Part shown: in pieces, positions 30,101 through 38,510 of the stretch
Numbering within the stretch: position 1 is the stretch's first letter
How the letters are laid out: every line of letters begins with the position of its first letter
Origin: JBBQNY01 sp038255255
Lineage (GTDB): Bacteria > Pseudomonadota > Gammaproteobacteria > Xanthomonadales > Ahniellaceae
DNA: 64,000 nt
Reading direction: 5' to 3'
Assembly: GCA_038255255.1 (NCBI GenBank)
Contig: JBBSLL010000011.1
Span: forward strand, 1 to 64,000
Made by a program: the position numbers and the translations under genes
The notes under the pieces: generated by a model
Databases searched by the model: none
The model's input: the letters and a program-made list of their open reading frames with translations, nothing else
What the model was told of the DNA's origin: nothing

Positions 30101-30991
30101 ATCGACGAACTGCGCATGGCGGAGAACCAGTTGGTGGAGTCGGAAAAACTGGCCGCGCTCGGCGGGCTCGTCGCAGGCGTCGCACACGAGATAAACACGC
30201 CGCTCGGCATCGGCGTCACCGCAGCTTCGCACCTCGAGCACGAGACCGAGCGCTTCAATCGCAAGGCTGCGGCGGGCCAGCTCGACGCAGCGGAATTCGA
30301 GCGCTACCGGCTCATGGCATATGAATCGAGCCAACTCATTCTGCGCAACCTCCGTCGGGCAGACAAGCTCGTGCGCAGCTTCAAGCAGGTCGCGGTCGAC
30401 CAGGCCAGCGAAGCGCGGCGTCGCATCGAGTTCTCGAGCTACCTCGACGAAATTCTGCTGTCGCTCAAGCCCATGCTGAAGAAAACCGGGCATCGCGTGG
30501 AACGCGACGTGGCAGAAGGCATCTGGATGGAAACCTATCCGGGCGCGATGTACCAGATCGCTTCGAACCTGACGATGAATTCGGTGCAGCACGGCTTCGA
30601 AGGCATTTCGGACGGCAAGATCACGATCCGCGCGCGTCGCGTCCAGGAGCATGCGGTCATCGAGTACTCCGACAATGGCCGCGGCATGGACGCGCAGGTC
30701 CGCAAGCAGGTGTTCGAACCCTTTTTCACGACCAAGCGCGGCGCCGGGGGTTCGGGACTCGGCATGCACATCGTATGGAACCTGGTGACCCAGGTGCTCG
30801 GGGGCACGATTGATTGCGACAGCAGTCCCGGCGCAGGCACCCGTTTCACGATGCGGGTTCCGCTGTCCGCGCCGATACCAGCGCAGCAGGACGCGACGTC
30901 AAACGACGTCAGTCCGGCATCTGCTCGCGCAGGCTCTCCGCTTCCGACCAGTTCTCCAGCAGCAGATCGACCAGTGCCGGATCGAACTTGA
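27125..30991 (+). CDS. Sensor histidine kinase with periplasmic two-component-regulator propeller
   Basis: This very large kinase (1288 residues) has a signal/anchor sequence, then about 650 residues of Reg_prop beta-propeller repeats (motifs such as DRAGFIWIGTQNGLNRFD and DRAGTLWISTIGGLSRFD), a Y_Y_Y domain (YAYRLDGYDSDWI), a membrane helix near residues 802-820, a PAS domain, a short coiled coil and a kinase core. His1021 in GVAHEINTPLG is the phosphorylation site. The N box (NLTMNSVQHGF), G1 (DNGRGM) and G2 (GGSGLGMHIV) are intact. No receiver or output domain is fused. The ATG at 27125 is preferred to TTG 27107. The 3' end overlaps the convergent HD-GYP gene by 83 bp. Confidence 0.92.
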   Translation: MRGRVAGYVIAAALLLTAGGATRVAAEPLERVRFRHYTVDDGLSNLTARVVLQDRAGFIWIGTQNGLNRFDGYEFRKFTGDARNPDALRDGSITALADDGDGGVWVGSLSGGLARYSARTSRFTTILARPGGLASDAITALVRDRSGMLWIGSGAGHLQRFDAVRNRFDQPAGMPANGLGAIRALAPVRDGSMLVASSRGFWQVDARGDRSREWRDRDGGSINAHSMAQAANGEIAIGTTNAGVLHVDEKGLEVARSTMADGLADSTVRTVLFDPQGRLWAGTNDGLSRLDRRGSEPRTWRFGGQQGGLSSGRVQTLMHDREGILWVGTWLNGVSLFDPRTEAIAELRTEEADPVRLPGSAVPGLLTDTDGTVWLGVLESGGLVQFDVRRGLLRRYAPQPGVEGQLPNGVVQHIFRDRKGRLWVATAGGGLAFLDRGSERFGVLRHDPADPGSLPGDVIQRVLETRGGDLWVGTIESGAAMRCADCTAFRRFGADTLGGNSVNAIFEDSAGDVWIGLRPGGLVRYRPRTGAFERWAAEPGNPRALSHGAVSVVMEDSKARIWLGTLGGGIVEVVMGPERIVRTFETFASRDGLGADAIGGILEDRAGTLWISTIGGLSRFDPATRQVVNFGTSEGAQPWGYFIGAYDRLPDGRLLFGGLRGVTVLEPARARKIDNAPRVVVTRAFAGSTAAEPGANLMTDAPGAARAAQALRLPTGSNDFALEVSALSYAAPLELRYAYRLDGYDSDWIMTDPRRRLAMYSNLPPGQYVFRARARYAEGAWGPELHLPVVLPASWHQTASARIGLFLGVLGLLMLPLWMIRQHLRERERAAAELARSEDRLRQALHGSGDELWDVDLMKGGGIERVNPIGHIKPSAESFALTFENFLTAVHPDDREAFSRALSEHLTGKTPVFEVVYRLERIDGGWAWLRSRGRISGRQEDGRASRLTGMTEDITALKESEIALQKLNEQLDLHVRERTMDLTHANDQLRVTIDELRMAENQLVESEKLAALGGLVAGVAHEINTPLGIGVTAASHLEHETERFNRKAAAGQLDAAEFERYRLMAYESSQLILRNLRRADKLVRSFKQVAVDQASEARRRIEFSSYLDEILLSLKPMLKKTGHRVERDVAEGIWMETYPGAMYQIASNLTMNSVQHGFEGISDGKITIRARRVQEHAVIEYSDNGRGMDAQVRKQVFEPFFTTKRGAGGSGLGMHIVWNLVTQVLGGTIDCDSSPGAGTRFTMRVPLSAPIPAQQDATSNDVSPASARAGSPLPTSSPAADRPVPDRT

Positions 30992-32465
30992 TGCCGCGCT
31001 GCTCGATCATGTACGCGCGGATCTCGTCGGACGGCCAGGGCTCCTTGTAGCAGCGCCGGCTGCCGAGTGCGTCGAAGACGTCGGCGACCATCGTGATGCG
31101 TCCGCTCAGCGGGATGGCCTCGCCCGCGAGGGCGGCCGGATAGCCGCTGCCGTCCCAGTTTTCATGGTGGCTGATGGCGATCTCGGCGGCGAGCTTGAGC
31201 ATCTGCCGCGACGATACCGAGAGCATGTCGTGACCCGCCTGCGCATGCGTGCGCATGGTCATCGTCTCCTGCTCGGTGTGCGTTCCCGGCTTGTTGAGGA
31301 TCGCATCGGGGATCGCGATCTTGCCGACGTCGTGCAGTGGGGCGGCGAATCGCAGCGCTTCGCACAGTTTGCTGTCGAGCCCGTAGATGCGTCCGAGGAA
31401 TTCGGCCAGCAGGCCGACCCTGCGGACGTGCGCAGCAGTTTCGCTCGAGCGCGACTCGGCCGCGCCTGCCAGCAACCAGATCATCTCGAGCTGTGCGTCG
31501 AACAGTTCGCGGTTGAGGTGCAGGTTTTCGAACGCGATGGACACGTTGGTGCAGAACACCTCCACCAGCCGGTAGTCGAGCGGCGACAAATCGCAGGCCT
31601 CGGCCACGTACAGCAGGCTTTCGGTCTGGTGACTGTCGGTGAAGTGGAGCACGTAGTGATCGCGAGCGAACAGGTGCTGCTTGCTGGCGAAGGCCGCGCG
31701 CAGCGACTCCATGATGTGCTGGGGCAGCGTGCGCGAAGCGCGTTGCTCCGCGAGCTCGGCGAAGTCTCCGGTGCCCGCGGCAATCACCATCCTGTCGACC
31801 CCGTTGTCGCCGGACCTGTCCGACTTGAGGTAGAGCGCGCCGCGGTTGAGTCCCACCAGGTTGCCGAGCTGGGCGAGCACGGCCGAAGCGAACTCGCCGG
31901 GCTTCTCGTGCGAGAAAATGTACGACGATGCTTCGATCACGCGCTCGAGGCCGCGCTTGTTGGCCTCGATGATCATGATGTCCCGATAGCCGCGCAAAGC
32001 CGCGAACAGGGTGGTCGCAAGCTTCTGCGCGGTGAGCTCGGTCTTTTCCTTGTAATCGTTGATGTCGTATTCGGCGATGATCTCGTGTTCCGGCGCCTGG
32101 CCCGGCTGGCCGGTGCGCAGAACGATGCGCGTGCGGTGGTTGTGGAGCTGGTCGCGCACGAAGCGCACGACATCGAGCCCCGCGTGCTCCGTTTCCATGA
32201 CCACGTCGAGCAGCATCACCGCAATGTCGTCGTGCGTCGCAAGCAGTTGACGGGTTTCGGCGCCGCTGGTGGCGCGCAGCAATTCGAGCGGACGGCCCTC
32301 GAACTCGAAACCGCGGAGCACGAGATTCGTGATGTCGTGGACTTCTGGTTCGTCGTCCGCGATGAGAATCTTCCACGGGGCTGCAGCGGCGCGCAACGGC
32401 GCGCTGTCGCGGAACGCGATCGACTCAGGCGCATCGTCCACAGGCTCTGAACTCGACGTCGACAT
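30909..32465 (-). CDS. Response regulator with DUF3369 and HD-GYP cyclic-di-GMP phosphodiesterase domain
   Basis: This 518-residue protein has a receiver domain (residues ~30-155, ILIADDEPEVHDITNLVL and LLDVVMETEHAGLD), a DUF3369/GAF-like middle region (~175-325, GYRDIMIIEANKRGLERVIEASS), and an HD-GYP domain (~340-510). The HD-GYP motifs are intact: HDVGK and HHENWDGSGYP, so hydrolysis of cyclic di-GMP is likely. The gene is convergent with the giant histidine kinase and overlaps its last 83 bp, which suggests but does not prove a functional link. Confidence 0.92.
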   Translation of the reverse strand: MSTSSSEPVDDAPESIAFRDSAPLRAAAAPWKILIADDEPEVHDITNLVLRGFEFEGRPLELLRATSGAETRQLLATHDDIAVMLLDVVMETEHAGLDVVRFVRDQLHNHRTRIVLRTGQPGQAPEHEIIAEYDINDYKEKTELTAQKLATTLFAALRGYRDIMIIEANKRGLERVIEASSYIFSHEKPGEFASAVLAQLGNLVGLNRGALYLKSDRSGDNGVDRMVIAAGTGDFAELAEQRASRTLPQHIMESLRAAFASKQHLFARDHYVLHFTDSHQTESLLYVAEACDLSPLDYRLVEVFCTNVSIAFENLHLNRELFDAQLEMIWLLAGAAESRSSETAAHVRRVGLLAEFLGRIYGLDSKLCEALRFAAPLHDVGKIAIPDAILNKPGTHTEQETMTMRTHAQAGHDMLSVSSRQMLKLAAEIAISHHENWDGSGYPAALAGEAIPLSGRITMVADVFDALGSRRCYKEPWPSDEIRAYMIEQRGIKFDPALVDLLLENWSEAESLREQMPD

Positions 32466-32603
32466 AGGCTGAATGCAGCCGCAGCAGGGAGCAATCGCAG
32501 TATGCAGGTAAATGATGCGAATGCGGCAACAAATCCGTGACCAATTGCGTCTCAGCGCAGGGCACGCCTAAATGCGCGCCCTTCCATGCGCGGAACGGGA
32601 CAG

Positions 32604-33269
32604 CTACAAAAGACGCTGCGTGATCGCCTTCAACACCGCATGCGTACGGTCGCGCGAATCGAGCTTTAGCAGCAGGTCGGAAACGTAGTTCTTCACCGTG
32701 CCTTCCGCCAGGTGCAGGTTGCGGCCGATTTCCTTGTTGGAGTAACCGCCAGCAATGAGGCGCAGGATGCTCGCTTCGCGTTCTGTCAGCTGAACGTTGC
32801 CGGCTTGCGATGTGCGCGGCAGCGCCGCGCGCACCACGCCGAGGCTCACGGGTTGCAGCAGGGTCGCGCCGCCCGCGACCCGCAGGATCGCGTCGTGAAG
32901 CTCTTCAGGCAGTGCATCCTTGAGCAGGAATCCCTGCGCTCCGGCCGCCACCGCGCGCTGCATCAACTCGCGCTCGTCGAACGTGGTCAGGAGGATGACG
33001 GGCGTGGCGTTGCCCTGTTCGCGCAGCCGTTCGATCAGTCCGATGCCGTCGAGTCCTGGCATCCGGATGTCGCTGACCACGACATCGACCGGTCGCTGGC
33101 GCAGCGCCTCGACCAGTTGTGCGGCGTCGGTCGACTCGAGCGCGACTTCGATGTCGCCGAAATCCCCGAGCAGGGCGGACAGGCCGCGCAGCACCAGCGC
33201 CTGATCGTCGACCAGCGCGATGCGGATGCGCGACGGGGGTGCCACCGCGCCTGCGCTACCGTCGGTCAT
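32604..33269 (-). CDS. NarL/FixJ-type response regulator
   Basis: This 221-residue protein has an N-terminal receiver domain with phospho-acceptor Asp67 (VVSDIRMPG) and a C-terminal LuxR-type helix-turn-helix (LTEREASILRLIAGGYSNKEIG, then HLAEGTVKNYVSDLLLKL). It acts as the transcription factor of the sensor kinase encoded immediately upstream; the two genes overlap by 4 nt. The start (ATG 33269) lies in that overlap. Targets are unknown, but the divergent membrane protein gene at 34567 shares the upstream region. Confidence 0.93.
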   Translation of the reverse strand: MTDGSAGAVAPPSRIRIALVDDQALVLRGLSALLGDFGDIEVALESTDAAQLVEALRQRPVDVVVSDIRMPGLDGIGLIERLREQGNATPVILLTTFDERELMQRAVAAGAQGFLLKDALPEELHDAILRVAGGATLLQPVSLGVVRAALPRTSQAGNVQLTEREASILRLIAGGYSNKEIGRNLHLAEGTVKNYVSDLLLKLDSRDRTHAVLKAITQRLL

Positions 33270-34426
33270 GCAGGCACCGAGGCCACGAGCCGGACGCCGC
33301 GCCCGGCCCTGCTCTTTACGTCGAGCGCGCCGCCCACCGCGTCCAGTCGTTCGCGCATGCCCTTGAGTCCATTGCCGAAGCGCACCATCGCACCCTGCGA
33401 GCCGTCGTCCTCGACGCGAAGCTCGATAGTGTCGTCGAGGCGCGCGCAATGCACCTGGATCCGCGTCGGCGCCCCGTGGCGCAGCGCGTTGGTGACTGCC
33501 TCCTGCGCACACCGGAGCAGCGTTTCAGCCTGGCCGATCGCGGCAAGGCGCGTGTCGGCGTCGACTTCGATGTCGATGCGCACGCCGGGGACTGCCCGCG
33601 CCAGCGCATTGAGCGCGGCACTGAGGTCGACTCCGTCATGGCGCCGCAACTCGCTGACCACGGCGCGGATATCGTCGAGCAGTTCAGTGGCGAGCAGGGT
33701 GGACACGCGCACTTCGTCGCGCGCCGACAGCGCGGGATCGCGCGCGAGCAGCGCGAGGTTGAGCTTGAGCGCGGTGAGCTTGTGGCCGGCGACGTCGTGC
33801 AACTCGCGTGACAGGCGCAGGCGCTCCTCGCTGCGTGTGCTTTCAGAGAGCAGCTCGCGCGTCGCCAGGAGTTCGCCGTTCGCCATCACCAGCGCTTCGC
33901 GCGCACGCTCGGCGCGGACCGCGTACAGCCCGGTCACCGCCGCGAATGCCTGGAATCCCATCAGCGGAAGCAGGCGCACCAGTGCGGTCGCCCAGCCGAG
34001 TTCGTGCGACCAGATCCACAACATCGCGACATTGAATGCCACGAGCCACAGCACCGCAGTCCGGATCGACAGCATCGAGATCAGCTGGGCGGCCACAATG
34101 ATCAGCAGCACGCCCGCGGAGCCCTCGCGCAGGGTCCATATCGCGCCTAGTGCGGCCAGTGCCTGCGACACAACGAGAGCCACTTGCAGCGGACTGCAGT
34201 CTCGGCGTTGCTCGAGCATGCTCCGCCAGCAGAACAGCGCAATGAAGGCGATCAGCAAGGCAGCGCCCAGCCACGTCCGGGCGCTGCCCTCGCGCAGGCT
34301 GGCGAAGTCGACAACATCGATAGCGATGGCGAACCAGGTGATGTAGGCAGCCCAGCTCAGCGGCGAGAGCAGCCCTTCGCCCCAGAAGCGATCGCGGCGT
34401 ACCGCGGGAGTGGGGGAGTCGTCCAT
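33266..34426 (-). CDS. DesK-type sensor histidine kinase
   Basis: This 386-residue kinase has an N-terminal membrane sensor of about five hydrophobic segments (WAAYITWFAIAIDVV, WLGAALLIAFIALFC, ...), a HisKA_3 dimerisation domain with His210 in LSRELHDVAGHKLTALKLN, and a C-terminal ATPase domain (QEAVTNALRHG N box; GNGLKGMRERL G2). It pairs with the overlapping NarL-type regulator. The ATG at 34426 is chosen because upstream codons lack similarity. It is divergent from the DUF2306-like gene across about 140 bp, a natural position for a regulated promoter. Confidence 0.92.
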   Translation of the reverse strand: MDDSPTPAVRRDRFWGEGLLSPLSWAAYITWFAIAIDVVDFASLREGSARTWLGAALLIAFIALFCWRSMLEQRRDCSPLQVALVVSQALAALGAIWTLREGSAGVLLIIVAAQLISMLSIRTAVLWLVAFNVAMLWIWSHELGWATALVRLLPLMGFQAFAAVTGLYAVRAERAREALVMANGELLATRELLSESTRSEERLRLSRELHDVAGHKLTALKLNLALLARDPALSARDEVRVSTLLATELLDDIRAVVSELRRHDGVDLSAALNALARAVPGVRIDIEVDADTRLAAIGQAETLLRCAQEAVTNALRHGAPTRIQVHCARLDDTIELRVEDDGSQGAMVRFGNGLKGMRERLDAVGGALDVKSRAGRGVRLVASVPA

Positions 34427-34566
34427 GCGCCGAGTATAGGCAGCGCCCGCGTGGCCGCACGCCGCGAACGCGCGAAGGTGACGAATGGCACCTCGAATGG
34501 GGGACGCCCGGCACCCGCGCAATTCCGCGCGACGGCCGACACTGGAGCCTCACCGGAGAGAGCGCC

Positions 34567-35283
34567 ATGACTGCCTACCAATTACTGCTTGCTGCGCACG
34601 TTGCCGCTGGCACCGTTGCGCTCGTTACCTTCTGGATGGCGGCGGCGGTGCGCAAGGGCTCGCCTCTGCACCGCCGGGTAGGGCAGGCGTTCCTGCTCGC
34701 CATGCTCGGCGTCGTACTGACCTCCGTTCCATTCGCCGTGATATTCCTCATGCAGGGCCGCAGCGGGATCGGCGTGTTCTTCGCCTACCTGGTGGTGATC
34801 ACCTCCACCGCCCTGTGGAGCGGCTGGCGCGCCATCCGCAGCAAGCGCGACGTGCGCGGATACCTGACGCCCTGGTACCGGGGACTGGCGTGGGTCAACA
34901 TCGGCAGCGGCGCCGTGGTGTTCGCGATCGGCATCGCGATGCAGAGCGTGCTGCTCGCCGCATTCTGCTGGATCGGAATCCTCGGCGGCATCGGCATGCT
35001 GCGCCAGCTGCGCGCGCCGCCGACCGCACGCAACTGGTGGCTCAAGGAACACTACAGCGCGATGATCGCCAGCGGCATCGCGACGCACGTCGCGTTCCTT
35101 GGCCTGGGTCTCACCCGCATTCTGAAGCCGTTCGACATCGTGCCGCCGCAGGAACTCGCATGGTTCGCGCCCGTCGCGATCGCGATCGCCGCCCGCATCT
35201 ACCTCGACCGCAAGTACGCGGCGCGCCCCTCACCTGACAGGACGTCCGTCGGCACTGTTCTGGCTTCGACAGCGAGGCGCTAG
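34567..35283 (+). CDS. DUF2306-like integral membrane protein
   Basis: This 238-residue product has about seven hydrophobic segments and begins MTAYQLLLAAHVAAGTVAL. The motif GSPLHRRVGQAF following the second helix is typical of DUF2306-like membrane proteins (HxxxG...GxxHRxxG). A Shine-Dalgarno GGAGAG lies 7 nt upstream. It is transcribed divergently from the DesK/NarL pair and could be their target. Function unknown. It is followed by paired GTAGAGC-type palindromes. Confidence 0.8.
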   Translation: MTAYQLLLAAHVAAGTVALVTFWMAAAVRKGSPLHRRVGQAFLLAMLGVVLTSVPFAVIFLMQGRSGIGVFFAYLVVITSTALWSGWRAIRSKRDVRGYLTPWYRGLAWVNIGSGAVVFAIGIAMQSVLLAAFCWIGILGGIGMLRQLRAPPTARNWWLKEHYSAMIASGIATHVAFLGLGLTRILKPFDIVPPQELAWFAPVAIAIAARIYLDRKYAARPSPDRTSVGTVLASTARR

Positions 35284-35293
35284 TCGCGCGACG

Positions 35294-35369
35294 GCAGCCG
35301 AGCGCAGCTCGGCTCTACAGGTGCCGGAGGATCGAAATGATGTAGAGCGGAGCTGCGCTCCGCTATAGC
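35294..35369. repeat. Inverted pair of GTAGAGC-type REP palindromes
   Basis: GCAGCCGAGCGCAGCTCGGC followed by TCTAC (35294-35318) and GTAGAGCGGAGCTGCGCTCC followed by GCTATAGC (35342-35369) form an inverted pair, the same design as at 8815-8893. The second palindrome lies at the 3' end of a small open frame (35363-35566). Confidence 0.75.
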
Positions 35370-35566
35370 TTCGTGACCCCGGGGGAGAGGGGACAACGGT
35401 TCGCCGCGCGACTCGCCGCAACGTTCTGGTCGCGGAGCAGAATCGAGTTCAGTAGATCCAGGCGTTCCGCGGGCGTCGATGCAGCGCGCGGTGCGCGCTC
35501 GGGATTGCGCGCCAAGGCGCGCAGGGATTCAACGGCGATTCGGGTCAGCGGCTCGTCTGAGTTCAT
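35363..35566 (-). CDS. Small hypothetical protein downstream of a nucleotidyltransferase gene
   Basis: No family is recognised. The 67-residue frame begins [21 protein letters not shown], overlaps the 3' end of the nucleotidyltransferase gene by 38 bp, and ends inside a REP palindrome, so its last residues are probably repeat-derived. The N-terminal half is amphipathic ([18 protein letters not shown]). It could be a genuine partner of the nucleotidyltransferase or a chance frame; codon usage cannot settle it at this length. Confidence 0.35.
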   Translation of the reverse strand: MNSDEPLTRIAVESLRALARNPERAPRAASTPAERLDLLNSILLRDQNVAASRAANRCPLSPGVTKL

Positions 35567-36077
35567 CGAACAAGTCCTCCCGGTCGAATATCCCGAAGTA
35601 TCCTCGCACTTCTTCCCAATTCAAGGTCGAGCCGCGTTCCCTCATGACCTCGAGCATGTCTGCCAAATCCCGGAGGCGGCGCGGATCGTCGTTGAACGCC
35701 TGGATCTTCAACCCCAGCAGACCTTCGGCAGAGATCACAGCTAATTGCAGCCCACCGTACGCGACTCGCGTAGCGCCCGATAACAGGGCGCGCGACACCT
35801 CCCGGTGCGCATGCACGAAGTCGGCGCGGCGATTGCCGCTGACGTAGCTCGACAGGTCTTCGCGCCGGTCGATGGCTTCATATCCCATCTCCAGCATCAA
35901 GGCATGGATACGGGCCTCGTCGTCGAGGTCGACCAGGAAATCGACGTCGTGGGTCGCTCGCGAGTACCCGTGCACGTTTACAGCCAGACCGCCGATCAGT
36001 GCATGTCGTATGCCGCCGGCCTCGAATCGCGAAACCAGCTCACGCAGCTGCTCGAAAAGGCGCGATTGCCCGGTCAC
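35529..36077 (-). CDS. Nucleotidyltransferase (MNT/AbiEii-type fold)
   Basis: This 182-residue protein carries the minimal nucleotidyltransferase core: [26 protein letters not shown], in which GG and the D-x-D pair bind the nucleotide and metal, read here as [10 protein letters not shown] and [10 protein letters not shown]. The start is a GTG (36077) in a GTGA overlap with the isovaleryl-CoA dehydrogenase stop; upstream codons are a shadow of that gene. Such proteins occur as toxins in AbiE-like systems or as antitoxins in HEPN/MNT pairs, but no HEPN gene is visible here. Confidence 0.75.
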   Translation of the reverse strand: MTGQSRLFEQLRELVSRFEAGGIRHALIGGLAVNVHGYSRATHDVDFLVDLDDEARIHALMLEMGYEAIDRREDLSSYVSGNRRADFVHAHREVSRALLSGATRVAYGGLQLAVISAEGLLGLKIQAFNDDPRRLRDLADMLEVMRERGSTLNWEEVRGYFGIFDREDLFDELRRAADPNRR

Positions 36078-37228
36078 GAATCGGCGAGAAGCTCGCGACC
36101 GATCAGCATGCGGCGGATTTCGTTGGTGCCGGCACCGATCGCGTAGAGCTTGGCATCGCGCAGCAACCGACCGGTCGGGTACTCGTTGATGTAGCCGTTG
36201 CCGCCCAGCGTCTGGATGGCTTCGAGCGTGACGGCGACTGCCGCATCGGATGCATGCAGCAGGCACGCAGCGGGATCCACGCGCGACGTTTCGCCGCGAT
36301 CGTAGGCCTGTGCAACGGCGTAGCCGAACGCACGCGCGGACTGCAGCGCGGTGTACATGTCGGCCAGCTTGCCCTGCATGAGGCCGAAGGTTCCGATCGG
36401 CTGGTCGAACTGCTTGCGCTCGCGGGCGTAGGGCAGCGCGACGTCCAGCGCCGCCTGCATCAGTCCCAGCGGCCCACCGGTCAACACGAGTCGCTCGGTG
36501 TTGAGCCCGCTCATGAGCACGCGCACGCCCTGGTTCACCTCGCCGAGGACGTTGGCGTGCGGGATCGCGCACTCATCGAAAACCAGTTCACAGGTGTTGG
36601 ATCCGCGCATGCCGAACTTGTCGAGCTTCTGCGCCGTCGTGAAGCCCGGCATGCCGCGTTCGACGATGAAAGCCGTGATGGACCGCGACCCCACGGACTT
36701 CGGCGCGGTCCGCATGTAGACCACCAGCACGTCGGCCTCGGGACCGTTGGTGATCCACATCTTGCTGCCGGTTGCGATCCATTCGTCGCCGCGACGTTCC
36801 GCGCGGCACGCCATCGATCCGACGACGTCGGACCCGGCGCCCGGTTCGCTCATCGCCAGCGCACCCTTCCACTCGCCCGTGCAGAGTTTGGGCAGGTACT
36901 TCCTGCGCTGCTCCTCGCTGCCGTTGTGGAACAGGTTCTGCACGCAAAGGTTCGAATGCGCGCCGTACGAAAGGCCCACCGATCCCGACGCCCGCGAGAT
37001 TTCTTCCATCGCGACCAGATGCGCCAGGAAGCCGAGACCCGAGCCTCCGTACTCTCCCGGCACGGTCAGTCCAAGCAGGCCCATTTCCCCGAGTTTTGGC
37101 CAGAGATCCTGCGGAAACGCATTCTCATGATCGATGTCGGCCGCGCGCGGCGCGATCTCCGCATCCGCGAACCGGCGAACGGCGTCACGCAGGCTGTCGA
37201 CTTCTTCGCCGAGCGGGAAGGGTTTCAT
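36074..37228 (-). CDS. liuA: Isovaleryl-CoA dehydrogenase
   Basis: This FAD enzyme oxidises isovaleryl-CoA to 3-methylcrotonyl-CoA, the first committed acyl-CoA step of leucine degradation. The 384-residue product has [44 protein letters not shown] and the C-terminal [13 protein letters not shown]; the YGAHSNLC and GAGTNEIRR forms match isovaleryl-CoA dehydrogenases rather than short-chain acyl-CoA dehydrogenases. It lies 17 bp downstream of leucine dehydrogenase and is separated by about 15 kb from the other liu genes. Confidence 0.94.
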   Translation of the reverse strand: MKPFPLGEEVDSLRDAVRRFADAEIAPRAADIDHENAFPQDLWPKLGEMGLLGLTVPGEYGGSGLGFLAHLVAMEEISRASGSVGLSYGAHSNLCVQNLFHNGSEEQRRKYLPKLCTGEWKGALAMSEPGAGSDVVGSMACRAERRGDEWIATGSKMWITNGPEADVLVVYMRTAPKSVGSRSITAFIVERGMPGFTTAQKLDKFGMRGSNTCELVFDECAIPHANVLGEVNQGVRVLMSGLNTERLVLTGGPLGLMQAALDVALPYARERKQFDQPIGTFGLMQGKLADMYTALQSARAFGYAVAQAYDRGETSRVDPAACLLHASDAAVAVTLEAIQTLGGNGYINEYPTGRLLRDAKLYAIGAGTNEIRRMLIGRELLADS

Positions 37229-37245
37229 TCTGATCCTCGATGCGG

Positions 37246-38349
37246 TCAGTGACCGCGGATGCGGCCCTGGAAGCGCGGGCCGGCCCCGCCCATGAAGGGC
37301 AGCTTGATCTTGCCGATCGATTCGATGCGGTCCTCGGCGAGCCGGTCGGCGGCGCGATAGGTGGGAATTCCCTCGGTCTTGGCGATCTCGAAGATGCGCA
37401 CGAGGTTGTGATAGATCGTGCGCATCATGCGCATCGCGCGTTCGCGGTTGTATCCATCGATCTCGAGCGACACGTTCATGAGACCGCCTGCGTTCACCGC
37501 ATAGTCGGGCGCGTAGAGTATTCCGCGCTTCTGCACCTCGTCGCCGATCGCATCATTCGCGAGCTGGTTGTTGGCGGCCCCGCAGATGATCTTGCACTTG
37601 AGTCGCGGGAGAGTCTGCTCGTTGACCGTGCCACCGAGGGCGCACGGCGAGTACACGTCCGCATCGGTGTCGTAGATGTCGTTGAGCGCGACGGCAACGG
37701 CGCCGTACTGGTCCACCGCGCGTTCGACGGCTTCCGCATTGATGTCCGTCACATAGACTTTTGCGCCCTGTTCGCGCAGCAGTTTCACGAACTCCATGCC
37801 GACATGCCCCACGCCCTGGACCGCGTAGGTGTGCGCCGAGACTTCCTCGTGCCCGAACTGGTGCTTGAGCGCGGCCAGCAGCCCCTGCAGCGTTCCGTAG
37901 GCGGTGAACGGCGACGGATCGCCCGAACCACCATGGACCTGGTGGACTCCCGTGACGTAGTCGGTTTCCTTCAGCACGAATTCCATGTCGTTGACGTCGA
38001 TGCCCACATCTTCCGCGGTCATGTAACGGCCGCCGAGCGAGTTGACGAAACGTCCGAATGCGCGGAACAGGGCTTCGCTCTTGTCCTTGCGCGGATCACC
38101 GATGATGACCGCCTTGCCGCCGCCGAGATTCAGCCCCGCGACCGCGGCCTTGTAGGTCATGCCGCGCGACAGCCTCAGCACGTCCTCGAGCGCGTCGGCT
38201 TCGGTCGCATAGGGCCACATGCGTAGGCCGCCCAGCGCCGGGCCCAGTACGGAGTTGTGGATCGCAATGATGGCCTTGAGCCCCGCGTCCTGGTTCTGGC
38301 AGAACACGACCTGCTCGTGGCCGCTCTTGGCAATCGTTTCAAAAATCAT
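37246..38349 (-). CDS. Leucine dehydrogenase (Glu/Leu/Phe/Val dehydrogenase family)
   Basis: This 367-residue NAD-dependent amino acid dehydrogenase shows the dinucleotide-binding motif [11 protein letters not shown] and the catalytic region [18 protein letters not shown] followed by [19 protein letters not shown], which holds the substrate- and catalysis-linked lysines. Length and the sequence [11 protein letters not shown] fit leucine/valine dehydrogenases of the Bacillus-like type. Together with isovaleryl-CoA dehydrogenase immediately downstream, it forms the entry part of leucine catabolism. Confidence 0.92.
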   Translation of the reverse strand: MIFETIAKSGHEQVVFCQNQDAGLKAIIAIHNSVLGPALGGLRMWPYATEADALEDVLRLSRGMTYKAAVAGLNLGGGKAVIIGDPRKDKSEALFRAFGRFVNSLGGRYMTAEDVGIDVNDMEFVLKETDYVTGVHQVHGGSGDPSPFTAYGTLQGLLAALKHQFGHEEVSAHTYAVQGVGHVGMEFVKLLREQGAKVYVTDINAEAVERAVDQYGAVAVALNDIYDTDADVYSPCALGGTVNEQTLPRLKCKIICGAANNQLANDAIGDEVQKRGILYAPDYAVNAGGLMNVSLEIDGYNRERAMRMMRTIYHNLVRIFEIAKTEGIPTYRAADRLAEDRIESIGKIKLPFMGGAGPRFQGRIRGH

Positions 38350-38510
38350 CGGGTGCTCCGAAAGGGAGGATGTGGGGCGTGCGCGAAACCGTCAATGTTA
38401 ACGCAGGGCGGTGCATGCGGCCTTATCCCGGTTGCCAGGGCGGATTGCGCGATGCTGCGCGCAGGGTGCTGAGGGAGCGGTCTTGATCGTCGAACGGTCG
38501 GCGCAGGCAA

